Assembly (NCBI GenBank): GCA_030694985.1
Contig: JAUYTV010000040.1
Location: 50,506-114,505, forward strand
Direction of reading: 5' to 3'
Length of the DNA stretch: 64,000 nucleotides
DNA from: Methanoregula sp.
Lineage (GTDB): Archaea; Halobacteriota; Methanomicrobia; Methanomicrobiales; Methanospirillaceae
The notes under the pieces: model-generated
The model's database searches: none
What the model saw: the letters and a program-made list of their open reading frames with translations, nothing else
What the model was told of the DNA's origin: nothing
Program-made: the position numbers and the translations under genes
Part shown: positions 57,001 to 64,000 of the stretch, one piece after another
How the letters are laid out: each line of letters starts with the position of its first letter
Position numbering within the stretch: position 1 is the stretch's first letter

Positions 57001-57351
57001 GGCTTTTTTGATGTGACTAATTTCTTCCCAGATTTTATTATTTGGGCCACAGAAGGAACAACTCAGCACCTCCTTTTTGTTGATCCAAAAGGATTAGGTC
57101 ATATCCATAATTTTGACCATGAAAAGATTAGATTATGTTCATCAATCAGCGAATACGATACAAAATTAAAAGAAATTGCAGGTAATGATATAACATTAAA
57201 TTCAGCGATTCTTTCAGCTACACGTCGTCATATTGTTGAGAATGGTTGGAGAAATCCACCCCAATCTAAGTTTGAGGCCAATCACATTTATTTCATTTAC
57301 GATGATGAGCATTACATTGAAAAGTTATTGAAACTCATAAAAATTCTTTAA
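54067..57351 (+). CDS. res: Type III restriction enzyme helicase-nuclease (Res)
   Basis: A 1094-residue protein: Walker A ATGSGKTH near residue 190, DEGHKG near 297 as the DExH box, GRGIRL near 622, and a C-terminal nuclease part with PDFIIWATEG and VDPKGLGH, matching PD-(D/E)xK. It translocates on DNA and cuts when unmodified sites meet. The start is set at GTG 54067, eight bases after the mod stop; an in-frame ATG at 54031 overlaps mod and another at 54082 is possible. Complete length suggests a working system. Confidence 0.88.
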   Translation: MAAKKMKPVGSKPKVIIAREGGRTQTKLERNIVLASYFHSLFGKASLDATTGKHTFAALQRHITNDADPTARTEGFNDDGHSYISRAIFNWEGVDRKILSKLDEYDARIRTYVDRINSHRETPITLKYFQYLAVLYTEIYLDRYFNTPGGPRAFLEELNEYAYPFGERASNLDLLYDTESELRKLAFWMATGSGKTHLVAINYLQFLHYNKGAYRIHIKNIVLVTPTSMLTDQHLDELKQSGIPAERYRKNRGSLTTESDPTIIQVLEITKLTGGKAADKGERVDTEDLGSRNLVLIDEGHKGSSGEEWRKNREDIAKNGFAFEYSATFGQAIRGDNHNLLSSYGKAILFDYHYRYFYRDGFGKDYQILNVDAPNNKYDGPICNKVMLANLLAFYEQICIFQNENTEEINAFNIELPLWVFLGSSVRGENSDILNVLRFLQKTFSDKKWAVRTIQSIMEGKSELRDKKTGIDFFARDHPEKQRLMYLRHPPISSADEIYADIIIRVFHSPSPAPLHVHRVKKGDGEIGLKCGGSTAYFGVINVGAPDEIIKEIKEHSEYGIKAGEPDQDTNSLFEAVKTDQSSILMLIGAKKFIEGWSSYRVSTMGLLNVGQTEGTQIIQIFGRGIRLKGKKEENTYTLKRSSATEPIAPQFLPSLETLNIFGVQASYMDKFSEFLEEENPPEIYVPFKIPTNPDTRLLSHNLLIPYIDKTRFKKDRQFSLTLSTERPITVVVDLMPRIQIIESQGIQDQRSQNILDQSELKNRVIPSNLIDALNWTRIYHELMDFKRIKQWDNLIFSISVLQSIITTNAYTLWCPPELISPKKYEDLQKLEDVVIDILKAFLTKFYSRERNLWGKEKVTLKTVDNGHENFEDYIIEVRKDEDNDELVENIRTLIRDHLKKLNNGEINKPLRNIYFDRHLFQPLLAKYANEDIRLHPAGLNEGEEKFITDLRTYVLSNPEKFRNKNLFVMRNLPKKGVGFFDVTNFFPDFIIWATEGTTQHLLFVDPKGLGHIHNFDHEKIRLCSSISEYDTKLKEIAGNDITLNSAILSATRRHIVENGWRNPPQSKFEANHIYFIYDDEHYIEKLLKLIKIL

Positions 57352-57505
57352 ATAACGACTTTTTTCTTAATTGTAGAGTGCCAGAATTTCATGGAAAAGA
57401 ATCTGGAATCATCTACATATAACATCCTTAATATAAATGAAAACGGATCCTGTAAAAAAGATCCCAGCAAATTGTTTACACTATCAATGAAAATATATAG
57501 CAATT

Positions 57506-59101
57506 ATGAAATTATCAAGTATCAATGTTACAGGTCTTTTTCATAAATACAATTACAGTATTCCTCTAAATTTAGATAATCGGATAACAATAATTCATGG
57601 TCTGAACGGATCTGGTAAAACAACTCTTCTGGAATTGCTAAATGACATAATAAAAGGCTCCTATAGTAGCCTTCAAAAGGTTCCTTTTCATATTTTGCAG
57701 TTATGTTTTGATGATAATACAAAAATTAACATTTACAAAAATTACTTTTTTTTGGCATGTAAGGCGTTAACTGATAGTAATTATGATCGATATGTTAAAT
57801 TGGATTACTATCAGCCTAATGCGATAATTTTTGAACATATTCCAAATGCCACAAATTGCCGGTCGATTTTTAGCTATGTTGGATCAAATGATGGATCAGA
57901 ATTCAAAGAAATGAAATTTGATAAAGATTACAAAAAGGACGATCTTGAGTTATTAAAAATAAAAGATCAAATCCAGATAGATTTAAAGAGTCGAAATTTT
58001 TTTATAAAGATCCCGGATCTCCATCAAAATTCGTTTGTGAACAAATATAATAAAATTACATCGCCAGAAACAAAAACAGCAACTGTGAATGAAAAGATAC
58101 AGGCAATAGAATCTGAAAAAGAAACGATTAAACAGACGATAAGTGAGTTTGAATCCAAAATTTTTGACATTATCGATAGATATGAAAAGATTAATCAAAG
58201 ACCTTATTACGAAAAAAATGAGAAACAGCACTATCTGGAAAAATTAGTAAACTTAAAAAGAGAATTAAAAAATTTAGAGCAAGAATATTCACGACTCCAA
58301 TTAATCAGTAGTAATCAAAAAGCCGAAACAGAGGCGGATTTAGAGAATAATACTGCACAGATGCAGACAATTCAAAACAATCTAAACAATATCAAACACG
58401 AGATAGAGTATTGTAAAGATAAAATTCTTGAAATGGATTTCGACGAAAACAAAATGGGCAATCAACAACAATGGCAGAAGAACGATGAGAGAAAAAACCT
58501 ATATGAGAAATTAGTGCGCTTAAAACAAAATTATGCAGAGCTCCAATCAACAAGCGACAAACTGAAACACAACATTCCTGTTAAGAAAAAAAGTAAGTCT
58601 ATCCCTCAAACAACCCCAGAATTTTTACGAGATCTTAAATCAGAAATACCAGTAATTCTAATTGAAACTCAACGTTTATCTCCTAATCAAAGACCTTTTA
58701 AATTCAAAAAAGGTTTAGATACAAAAAATAAACAGCAATTTTTTATTGAGATTATTAAATCATATTTGAATGAAAAGAATGTCAAATTCAAAGAAAACGA
58801 AGGATTGGTATTTTCTGATGAGTTAACAAGTACGAAAATTTTCCAGGAACAACTTTCATCGGGAGAACAGCATTTAATAATACTTTTTTTAAATATGGTA
58901 TTTAAAACCCGTCAAAATTCACTTGTTCTTATAGATGAACCTGAACTTTCATTACATATCTCATGGCAAATACGTTTCATTGAAAAATTAAACGAGATCC
59001 TAAAACTCGAAGATAAGCAAGACGTTCAAATTCTTATCGCCACCCATTCTCCTGAAATTATTCATGATCGCTGGGATTTAACCGTTCAGCTTGGGGATTG
59101 A
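57506..59101 (+). CDS. AAA ATPase with coiled coil, AriA-like
   Basis: A 531-residue SMC/OLD-like ATPase: Walker A GLNGSGKTTLL near residue 32, a long coiled coil near residues 190-390, a QLSSGEQHLIILFL signature and Walker B LVLIDEPELSLH near 477, then ATHSPEII. The next gene encodes a DUF4435 protein only three bases after its stop. This pair is the arrangement of the PARIS system, in which AriA senses a viral anti-restriction protein and releases AriB. Location between restriction systems supports it. Confidence 0.75.
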   Translation: MKLSSINVTGLFHKYNYSIPLNLDNRITIIHGLNGSGKTTLLELLNDIIKGSYSSLQKVPFHILQLCFDDNTKINIYKNYFFLACKALTDSNYDRYVKLDYYQPNAIIFEHIPNATNCRSIFSYVGSNDGSEFKEMKFDKDYKKDDLELLKIKDQIQIDLKSRNFFIKIPDLHQNSFVNKYNKITSPETKTATVNEKIQAIESEKETIKQTISEFESKIFDIIDRYEKINQRPYYEKNEKQHYLEKLVNLKRELKNLEQEYSRLQLISSNQKAETEADLENNTAQMQTIQNNLNNIKHEIEYCKDKILEMDFDENKMGNQQQWQKNDERKNLYEKLVRLKQNYAELQSTSDKLKHNIPVKKKSKSIPQTTPEFLRDLKSEIPVILIETQRLSPNQRPFKFKKGLDTKNKQQFFIEIIKSYLNEKNVKFKENEGLVFSDELTSTKIFQEQLSSGEQHLIILFLNMVFKTRQNSLVLIDEPELSLHISWQIRFIEKLNEILKLEDKQDVQILIATHSPEIIHDRWDLTVQLGD

Positions 59102-59103
59102 GA

Positions 59104-59985
59104 ATGTCAATAAAAAAATATATTGATTATTACGGGATTAAAAACCGTATCAACCAGCACAAAGAATCACACAAAGGGTCATTTTTAATTGTTGAAGGAG
59201 AATCAGATACTCGAATTTTTAAAAAATTTATTGATAATAAGAAATGTTTGGTCATTCACGCATATGGAAAAGGTAATATCCACAAATTGATACAAAAAGA
59301 ACACTTCGGAAAACGCGATGAGATATTATTCGTTGCCGACATGGATTGTGAAAAAATAAATAAAGATCCTGAAATGGCAGAGAATCTCTTTCTTACTGAT
59401 ACTCATGACAGGGAATGCGATATCATTAGATCACAGGATTTTGATAGATATTTAAAAATGATAGATTTTTCTGAAGAATGCAAAATTGAAATTGAGGAAT
59501 TAAAAAAAATCATCCTTGAAGAATGCAAACTAATTGGTTTATTAAGATGTTATAACGAAAAAAATAATTTGGGTTTGCCTTTTGATAAAATTATTGAAAC
59601 AGACGAAGATCTTGAATATTTATTGACTGACAAAGGTTCAATCAATTTTGAAAAGATTATTACAAAATTGAAAAATCATCCATTGACCTCGGATGAGGCA
59701 AAATCAAAAATAAATGATATTTCTGCATTAAAAGATGAATTAGAGAAAAAGGGAACAACATTAACTGTTTTGTGGTGTGTTTGTAATGGACATGATATTA
59801 CTAAATTTTTATGTATATTTTTAAAGAGAAAATGCCATTTAAAAGCATTTGAAAAAATTACATCTAAGCAATTCGAAGAAGATATTCTTACACTAATTTA
59901 TTCAATAACAGAATTTCAGAAGACAAACTTATACCTGCAAATTCGAAAATGGGAAGAGACACATGCACCGTATTGTGTTTTTTAG
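59104..59985 (+). CDS. DUF4435 (Toprim-like) protein, AriB-like
   Basis: A 293-residue protein with FLIVEGESDTRIFKKF near residue 27 and LFVADMDCE near 76, the E and DxD of a Toprim nuclease, and TDTHDRECDII after it, fitting DUF4435. AriB of PARIS is a DUF4435 nuclease that cuts tRNA when activated. ATG 59104 has GGGGA 7 bases upstream; a TTG at 59098 overlaps the ATPase stop. Gene order and spacing suggest one transcript with the ATPase. Confidence 0.75.
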   Translation: MSIKKYIDYYGIKNRINQHKESHKGSFLIVEGESDTRIFKKFIDNKKCLVIHAYGKGNIHKLIQKEHFGKRDEILFVADMDCEKINKDPEMAENLFLTDTHDRECDIIRSQDFDRYLKMIDFSEECKIEIEELKKIILEECKLIGLLRCYNEKNNLGLPFDKIIETDEDLEYLLTDKGSINFEKIITKLKNHPLTSDEAKSKINDISALKDELEKKGTTLTVLWCVCNGHDITKFLCIFLKRKCHLKAFEKITSKQFEEDILTLIYSITEFQKTNLYLQIRKWEETHAPYCVF

Positions 59986-60564
59986 GAAATACTGCTGAGT
60001 ACGAGATCATGAGCGAATTATTTGGCATCATATGCAATGCAGAAGATAAGGCCCAGAAGAGCCTTATTATTTTTGCTGAGGATTACTCTGATTCAAACCC
60101 TGACTGATGGAGAATCGCCTATTATAATGAAAAAGGAGCAGTTAATATAAAAAGGCGCCCGAAACAGCAAGGACAAGCCAAACATTCTCTTAATTTATTG
60201 AAAAAGCAAAAGGTGGTATCCTGATAGCACACATACGGGATGCAACAGATGGGGACATTTGTGAGAGAAATTGTCACCCTTTTGAAAAGTATTTTTTTTA
60301 ATAATAACTGGGTTTTTGTTTATAATGAGAGAATAAAAAAAATACATCTCCATACTGACTCCCATGGTGAAACGGATTCGGAACATGGATTTAATATGAT
60401 ACTGGATCAAATCAGCGCTTACAAAAAGAAAGGTCATGATGTCGTTAGTTTAAGAAAATACAATCACAAGTTTTTTCTATTAAATACAAGCTTGTTGTTG
60501 TTCCGATTCCCCTCCATTTTTAAATAACCGCTCTTTTTATAGTTAATAAATAAACAATGCACGT
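59986..60564. other. Mostly non-coding stretch with a doubtful small ORF
   Basis: After the DUF4435 stop a frame from ATG 60009 reads MSELFGIICNAEDKAQKSL and stops after about 32 codons. A 95-codon plus frame at 60240-60527 includes NNNWVFVYNERIKKIHLHTDSHG, which is protein-like, but has no ribosome binding site. Both may be remnants of a lost gene. No repeats were found; the next gene starts at 60565 with ATAGTTAATAAATAA ahead of it as a possible promoter. Confidence 0.35.
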
Positions 60565-62241
60565 ATGCCTAAATTTGTTGAGAAAAAATTTAAAAATACT
60601 TTATATTATGGGGATAATCTTGACGTTATAAAACGGTACATCCCCGATGAATCCATTGATTTAATTTATCTTGATCCTCCCTTTAAAAGCGATCAGGATT
60701 ATAATGTTTTATTTGAAGAAAAGGATGGTTCACAATCTGCTGCTCAATTAAAAGTTTTTGAAGATACATGGCACTGGGATACCGCTGCCGCATCTTCTTT
60801 TCACGATGTGGTTACAAGGGGGGGGAAATCTGCTAATACACTTATTGCATTTGAAAAAATTCTCGGCTATAATGACATGCTAGCATATCTTTCTATGATG
60901 GCTCCAAGATTGGATGAACTGCATAGAGTCTTGAAATCGACTGGTTCAATATATCTTCATTGTGATACGGCTGCCAGTCATTATCTCAAAATCTTACTTG
61001 ATTCGATTTTTGGTGCAGAAAACTTTCATAATGAAATTAGCTGGAAGAGAAGTAAATCCACATCATCTATAAGTAAAATCTTTAAAAGATCTCACGATAG
61101 TATATTGTTTTACACAAAAACTGACAGATATACATTCAATTTACAATACAAGGAACTTTCTGAAGCATCAAAAAAATTGTATAAAAACGGGTCTCAAAAT
61201 GTCCCCCTCCTAGTTAGTGGTAGAAGGGGTGTAAAATCCGGGATGGCAGAAACTGGTATGCCTTGGAGAGGAATTGATCCAAATCTCCGGGGTAAGGATG
61301 GTATGCATTGGATAACTTCCCCAAGTAAACTTGAAGAATATGACCAAGAAGGTCTAATTCATTGGCCTAAAAAAGTGGGAGGAATACCGCGGTTAATTTA
61401 TGACGCTGATAAAAGCTCTGGTGTTCCAATATCTGATTTCTGGGAAGATATCAATAATATCAATTCCAACTCACACGAAGCTTTAGGTTACCCAACACAA
61501 AAACCAGAAGATCTTTTAGATCGCATAATTAGTGCGAGTTCCAATAAAGGGGATGTGGTTCTCGATCCGTTCTGTGGGTGTGGAACATCAATATCAGTAT
61601 CACAAAAATTAAATCGCAAATGGATTGGTATCGATGTTACTCATCTCTCTATAGCTTTAATGAAACATCGATTGAAAACGGCATTTGGCAATAAAGTTGA
61701 ATATCAGGTTATTGGAGAACCGGTAGATTTGCCAAGTGTGAAAGAACTTGCAAAGTTAGACAGATATCAATTTCAATGGTGGGCATTGGGATTGGTCGGT
61801 GCAAGACCGATTGAAAAGAAAAAGGGTAAGGACAAAGGAATTGACGGCAGATTGTATTTCTATTCTGATGGCACATTGAAAGGAAAAATTGAGCAAATTA
61901 TTTTCTCTGTAAAATCAGGGCAGGTAGATGTAACTCATATTCGAGATTTGGTTGGAGTTATTAATCGTGAAAAATCTGCAATTGGGGTTTTTATTACATT
62001 AGCAAAACCAACACGCCCAATGAAAGAAGAGGCTGCAAGCGCTGGTTTTTATAAATCACAAGAGTTGGGCGCAAAAAAATATCCAAAAATACAGATTTTA
62101 ACAATACAAGAAATTTTTGCTGGTAAAAGGATTAACTGCCCTCCCTTTGCTCTCAACGAGGGGAACATTACCTTAAAAAAAGCACTCAAAGTTTCACCTG
62201 TAAAAAGAAAAGTAAAACATGCAAAACTTGATGATTTTTAA
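60565..62241 (+). CDS. DNA methyltransferase with nuclease-like C-terminal domain
   Basis: A 558-residue beta-class DNA methyltransferase: DPPFKSDQDYN near residue 37 and LDPFCGCGTS near 332, with the target-recognition part between. The C-terminal 150 residues hold KGIDGRLYF and IIFSVKSGQVD, resembling a Mrr-like PD-(D/E)xK fold in which Asp and Lys are kept and the middle acidic residue is Ser. It has no separate restriction gene beside it. It could modify DNA alone or act as a combined enzyme. Confidence 0.82.
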   Translation: MPKFVEKKFKNTLYYGDNLDVIKRYIPDESIDLIYLDPPFKSDQDYNVLFEEKDGSQSAAQLKVFEDTWHWDTAAASSFHDVVTRGGKSANTLIAFEKILGYNDMLAYLSMMAPRLDELHRVLKSTGSIYLHCDTAASHYLKILLDSIFGAENFHNEISWKRSKSTSSISKIFKRSHDSILFYTKTDRYTFNLQYKELSEASKKLYKNGSQNVPLLVSGRRGVKSGMAETGMPWRGIDPNLRGKDGMHWITSPSKLEEYDQEGLIHWPKKVGGIPRLIYDADKSSGVPISDFWEDINNINSNSHEALGYPTQKPEDLLDRIISASSNKGDVVLDPFCGCGTSISVSQKLNRKWIGIDVTHLSIALMKHRLKTAFGNKVEYQVIGEPVDLPSVKELAKLDRYQFQWWALGLVGARPIEKKKGKDKGIDGRLYFYSDGTLKGKIEQIIFSVKSGQVDVTHIRDLVGVINREKSAIGVFITLAKPTRPMKEEAASAGFYKSQELGAKKYPKIQILTIQEIFAGKRINCPPFALNEGNITLKKALKVSPVKRKVKHAKLDDF

Positions 62242-62289
62242 CAAGACTAATTTTTTTCGTATTTTCTGTCGAAGTTAAAATAAAAATTC

Positions 62290-62691
62290 TTATTTCTTCC
62301 GGTGCTTCTTCTTTGGCTCATCTTTTGCCATGGACATTAGATCGATAATATAGGAGCCTTCTTTTCCCACGCTCACGATCCGCTCATCGCTTTTGGCCAT
62401 CTTCTCTAAATTGAGCTCGTAGGAGCCGGGTGAAACAATCCGGATGGTCTCGACCCGGTCATACATCTCCACTTCCTTTTTCCGGGTTGTGGGCTGCTCG
62501 ACAATCTCAAGCACCTCTTCATGGGACTCATCTGCGATCTCTTCTATGGACTTCTCTTCAAGCACATCCTTGTTGATCTCTGCTTCTTTGACATAGAGGA
62601 ACTTTTTGCCGCCGCAGCTTGCGCACCCTCTTAAGATCTCGGTTGACCCGTCCTTGTATTCCCGCCCGCATTTCGTACACTTGTGCGGCAT
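62290..62691 (-). CDS. OapC/ArvC-like zinc-ribbon protein
   Basis: A 133-residue protein starting with a zinc ribbon: CTKCGREY...GCASCGGKKFLYV, then an acidic linker and a C-terminal domain with IRIVSPGSYELNLEKMAKSDERIVSVGKEG, and a basic tail. This matches the OapC/ArvC family of archaea, encoded near a small Era-like GTPase. ATG 62691 has GGGTGA 7 bases upstream; a GTG at 62700 overlaps the GTPase stop. Relatives in haloarchaea are linked to membrane vesicle formation. Confidence 0.75.
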   Translation of the reverse strand: MPHKCTKCGREYKDGSTEILRGCASCGGKKFLYVKEAEINKDVLEEKSIEEIADESHEEVLEIVEQPTTRKKEVEMYDRVETIRIVSPGSYELNLEKMAKSDERIVSVGKEGSYIIDLMSMAKDEPKKKHRKK

Positions 62692-62696
62692 CGTCT

Positions 62697-63350
62697 TCAC
62701 CCGAAGTATTCGAGCATGGTTTCGTAGAGGTCCTCAACGTTCCTGCCTTCGAGACCGGAGATGGCGACAACCGGGTGCTGTGGGAACGCGCTGCGGATAC
62801 GTGCCGGTGCGGCATCGGGCAGATCGATCTTGTTTGCTACGATTATTACGGGCAGGTTCCTGCTCTCGATGATCCCGATCATCATGATGTTCACCTGCAT
62901 GAACGGATCGAGTGTTGAATCGAGCATATAGATCACACCATCGATATCCTCGCGCAGCCAGTGCATTGCTTCCGCAACACCTTCGGTGGCTTCACGGGCG
63001 CGGATGATAGCTTCATCTTTCTCCATGCCGAATTCCAAAAATTCGTGGTAATCAATCTTTGTAGTGACCCCCGGGGTATCTACGATATCCATCGTTACCG
63101 TGCTGCCGTTTGCGCCTGAAATGATGATATCTTCTTTCTTTCGCGCCCTGCGTGTCTCGTGGGGGATCTCGCTCACCGGACCGACCGCATCGCCGGTCCA
63201 GTCCCTGGCAATGCGGTTTGCCAGTGTTGTCTTTCCCGCATTGGGTGGGCCGTAAATACCGATCCGGGTCCGTTTCTTCTTGAAAAATGAGTTGAGGAAA
63301 TTGGAAAATTTCTTCTTTACCGTACCAAACGTCTGAAAAAATATTTTCAC
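62697..63350 (-). CDS. Era-like small GTPase (OapA/ArvA-like)
   Basis: A 217-residue GTPase with G1 GPPNAGKTTL, G3 DTPGVTTK, G4 ANKIDLPDA and a weaker G5. A basic N-terminus of 30 residues (VKIFFQTFGTVKKKF...KKKRTR) could attach to membranes. Era-like proteins of this kind pair with OapC in archaea; the haloarchaeal homologue is linked to vesicle production. It is followed at once by the OapC gene. The DUF2073 (OapB) gene that often belongs to the set is not in the window. Confidence 0.78.
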   Translation of the reverse strand: MKIFFQTFGTVKKKFSNFLNSFFKKKRTRIGIYGPPNAGKTTLANRIARDWTGDAVGPVSEIPHETRRARKKEDIIISGANGSTVTMDIVDTPGVTTKIDYHEFLEFGMEKDEAIIRAREATEGVAEAMHWLREDIDGVIYMLDSTLDPFMQVNIMMIGIIESRNLPVIIVANKIDLPDAAPARIRSAFPQHPVVAISGLEGRNVEDLYETMLEYFG

Positions 63351-63860
63351 TCTGCACCTCGTTAACTAAACATCGTACCGTGGTACAAAGAATTCACCAT
63401 GATTCGTTAGTAGTGTATTGAATACGCAGTTTATTAGGTTTCTCGTATTTTGTGTTTAAAGGTTGCCGACTGTCATACAATGATTGCCTCACTGATCCGG
63501 CCCTGCAGCGTTTCTGATCCGCTCCGAAAATAAACTGCTCGGCGTAGTGATCGAACAGTGTATTAAGAAAGATCCCCCTCTCCAACTAACAGATTTTGAT
63601 TGAACCCTCTTGGACTATGCATCAATTTCCGGTATTTGTTACCCCGAAGATCTGGAATCTGCCCGTTTTAGCCTCAAATTGGCCCAAACGACCGGTTTTA
63701 AAGGGTTATTTAAACGGAGTGAATAGTGCGCCTCAAAGCCAAAAATACGCGCAAATATGTGGCAAAAATCCAGACTTCGACGGGCTCCGACGGAAACCTT
63801 TTATATTATCAGGCGTCACCTTTCATTATCAAAACCCAATTGTGGTTTTGAGGTGTTTAA
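63351..63860. other. Intergenic stretch with decayed coding remnant
   Basis: Two plus-strand frames join into a protein-like end: SYNDCLTDPALQRF (stop near 63510) and, one frame over, FLIRSENKLLGVVIEQCIKKDPPLQLTDFD (63511-63601). This reads like the tail of a transposase-like protein split by a frameshift. No start remains. Further on, CTTTTATATTA at 63798 is a likely TATA box for the gene at 63861. Confidence 0.35.
63798..63808 (+). promoter_or_regulatory. Candidate TATA box
   Basis: CCTTTTATATTA lies about 55 bases before the ATG at 63861, fitting an archaeal promoter with a short leader that includes the GAGGTG ribosome binding site at 63851. Confidence 0.4.
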
Positions 63861-64000
63861 ATGGGAACCAAAATTGGAAAGGAAAAAATCCTACGCGAAA
63901 AGGGTTACCTGTACTTCATCGGTAAGGATGGGTACGTCTGGGCAGCCCCGATGAAGCACAACAAGACCGGCAAGAAGAAGAAAGTCGGCACTGAAAAGAT
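63861..64000 (+). CDS. Small basic protein, 5' part
   Basis: The frame begins MGTKIGKEKILREKGYLYFIG, continues KDGYVWAAPMKHN and then lysine-rich TGKKKKVGTEK at the window edge. GAGGTG lies 5 bases before the ATG. It resembles short, lysine-rich conserved proteins of Methanomicrobiales whose role is not known to me; a nucleic-acid-binding role is possible. The 3' end is outside the window. Confidence 0.65.
   Translation, partial: MGTKIGKEKILREKGYLYFIGKDGYVWAAPMKHNKTGKKKKVGTEK

Noticed and set aside
58080..58620. Repetitive AAA/GAA-rich sequence that might be a tandem repeat
   Set aside because: It encodes the coiled coil of the ATPase; no exact repeat unit at the DNA level.
60240..60527. 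95-codon plus frame between the DUF4435 gene and the methyltransferase
   Set aside because: Protein-like in part but without ribosome binding site, family or operon overlap; mentioned only in the intergenic entry.
34828..62241. Second attachment site matching the 3' end of tRNA-Arg
   Set aside because: By eye no copy of GGTTCAAGTCCCGG occurs downstream; a computed search is needed to be sure.
1..64000. CRISPR array
   Set aside because: No regularly spaced direct repeats of 25-40 bases were seen; the repeats at 35-39 kb are inverted and irregularly spaced.

Overview
The window looks like chromosome of a methanogenic archaeon, most likely order Methanomicrobiales. Pointers are the 3' end of a radical-SAM methanogenesis marker gene (Mmp10 type), an F420:NADP reductase, DUF2111 and DUF2551 proteins, the archaeal two-subunit pyruvate carboxylase, AglJ, RtcB with archease, a SecDF pair and an intron-containing tRNA-Met. 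Core genes sit in tight operons with ATGA overlaps and short GGTGA-type ribosome binding sites. No CRISPR array, rRNA, integrase or intact transposase was seen.

Layout. Positions 1-34.8 kb are ordinary chromosome. 1-12.5 kb (mostly minus strand): Mmp10 end, a DUF350 membrane protein, tRNA-Met, then a biotin block (DUF2111, birA, bioY, two EcfA ATPases, EcfT, pycB, pycA) with a good candidate BirA operator over the bioY start, preceded by an RNA-ligase operon (unknown gene, archease, rtcB, amidotransferase-like gene). 12.7-24 kb: secF-secD, thioredoxin, npdG, an EndoIII-like glycosylase, a class II aldolase, aglJ, DUF99, rubredoxin, a pilin, a TPR protein, an AIR-synthase-like protein and ilvD. 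24-34.7 kb: a cobalt/nickel block (cbiM-cbiN-cbiQ-cbiO plus a cobyrinate/Ni-sirohydrochlorin diamide synthase), an RND exporter with its CARDB partner, an HTH-PAS regulator and a lipoprotein.

From tRNA-Arg(GCG) at 34756 to about 62.2 kb is an accessory island. (a) 35.1-39.05 kb is bounded by 312-bp inverted repeats aligning without gaps, with a second hairpin-rich repeat nested inside; it carries an ArdC-like antirestriction protein, two small unknown genes and a RelE/ParE toxin-antitoxin pair. (b) 40.7-42.7 kb is a RiPP-type peptide cluster: precursor with a duplicated leader-like motif, PqqD-like chaperone, radical SAM/SPASM enzyme, and a possible extra 51-aa ORF. (c) 42.75-44.55 kb is a compact GC-rich four-gene minus-strand module of unknown function. 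(d) 44.7-47.8 kb holds small accessory genes (NUMOD3 repeat protein, RHH regulator, HEAT repeats) and a broken helicase fragment. (e) 48.0-62.2 kb is a defence island: UvrD helicase with Cas4-like nuclease, type III restriction-modification (mod, res), an AAA ATPase plus DUF4435 pair resembling PARIS (AriA/AriB), and a solitary DNA methyltransferase with a nuclease-like tail.

After 62.29 kb the core resumes: an OapC/ArvC-type zinc-ribbon protein, its Era-like GTPase, a decayed intergenic stretch and the start of a small basic protein that runs off the window.

The strongest candidates for something new are the RiPP cluster, the inverted-repeat element, the four-gene GC-rich module and the PARIS-like pair. 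Families were assigned by reading motifs only; no database search was possible.
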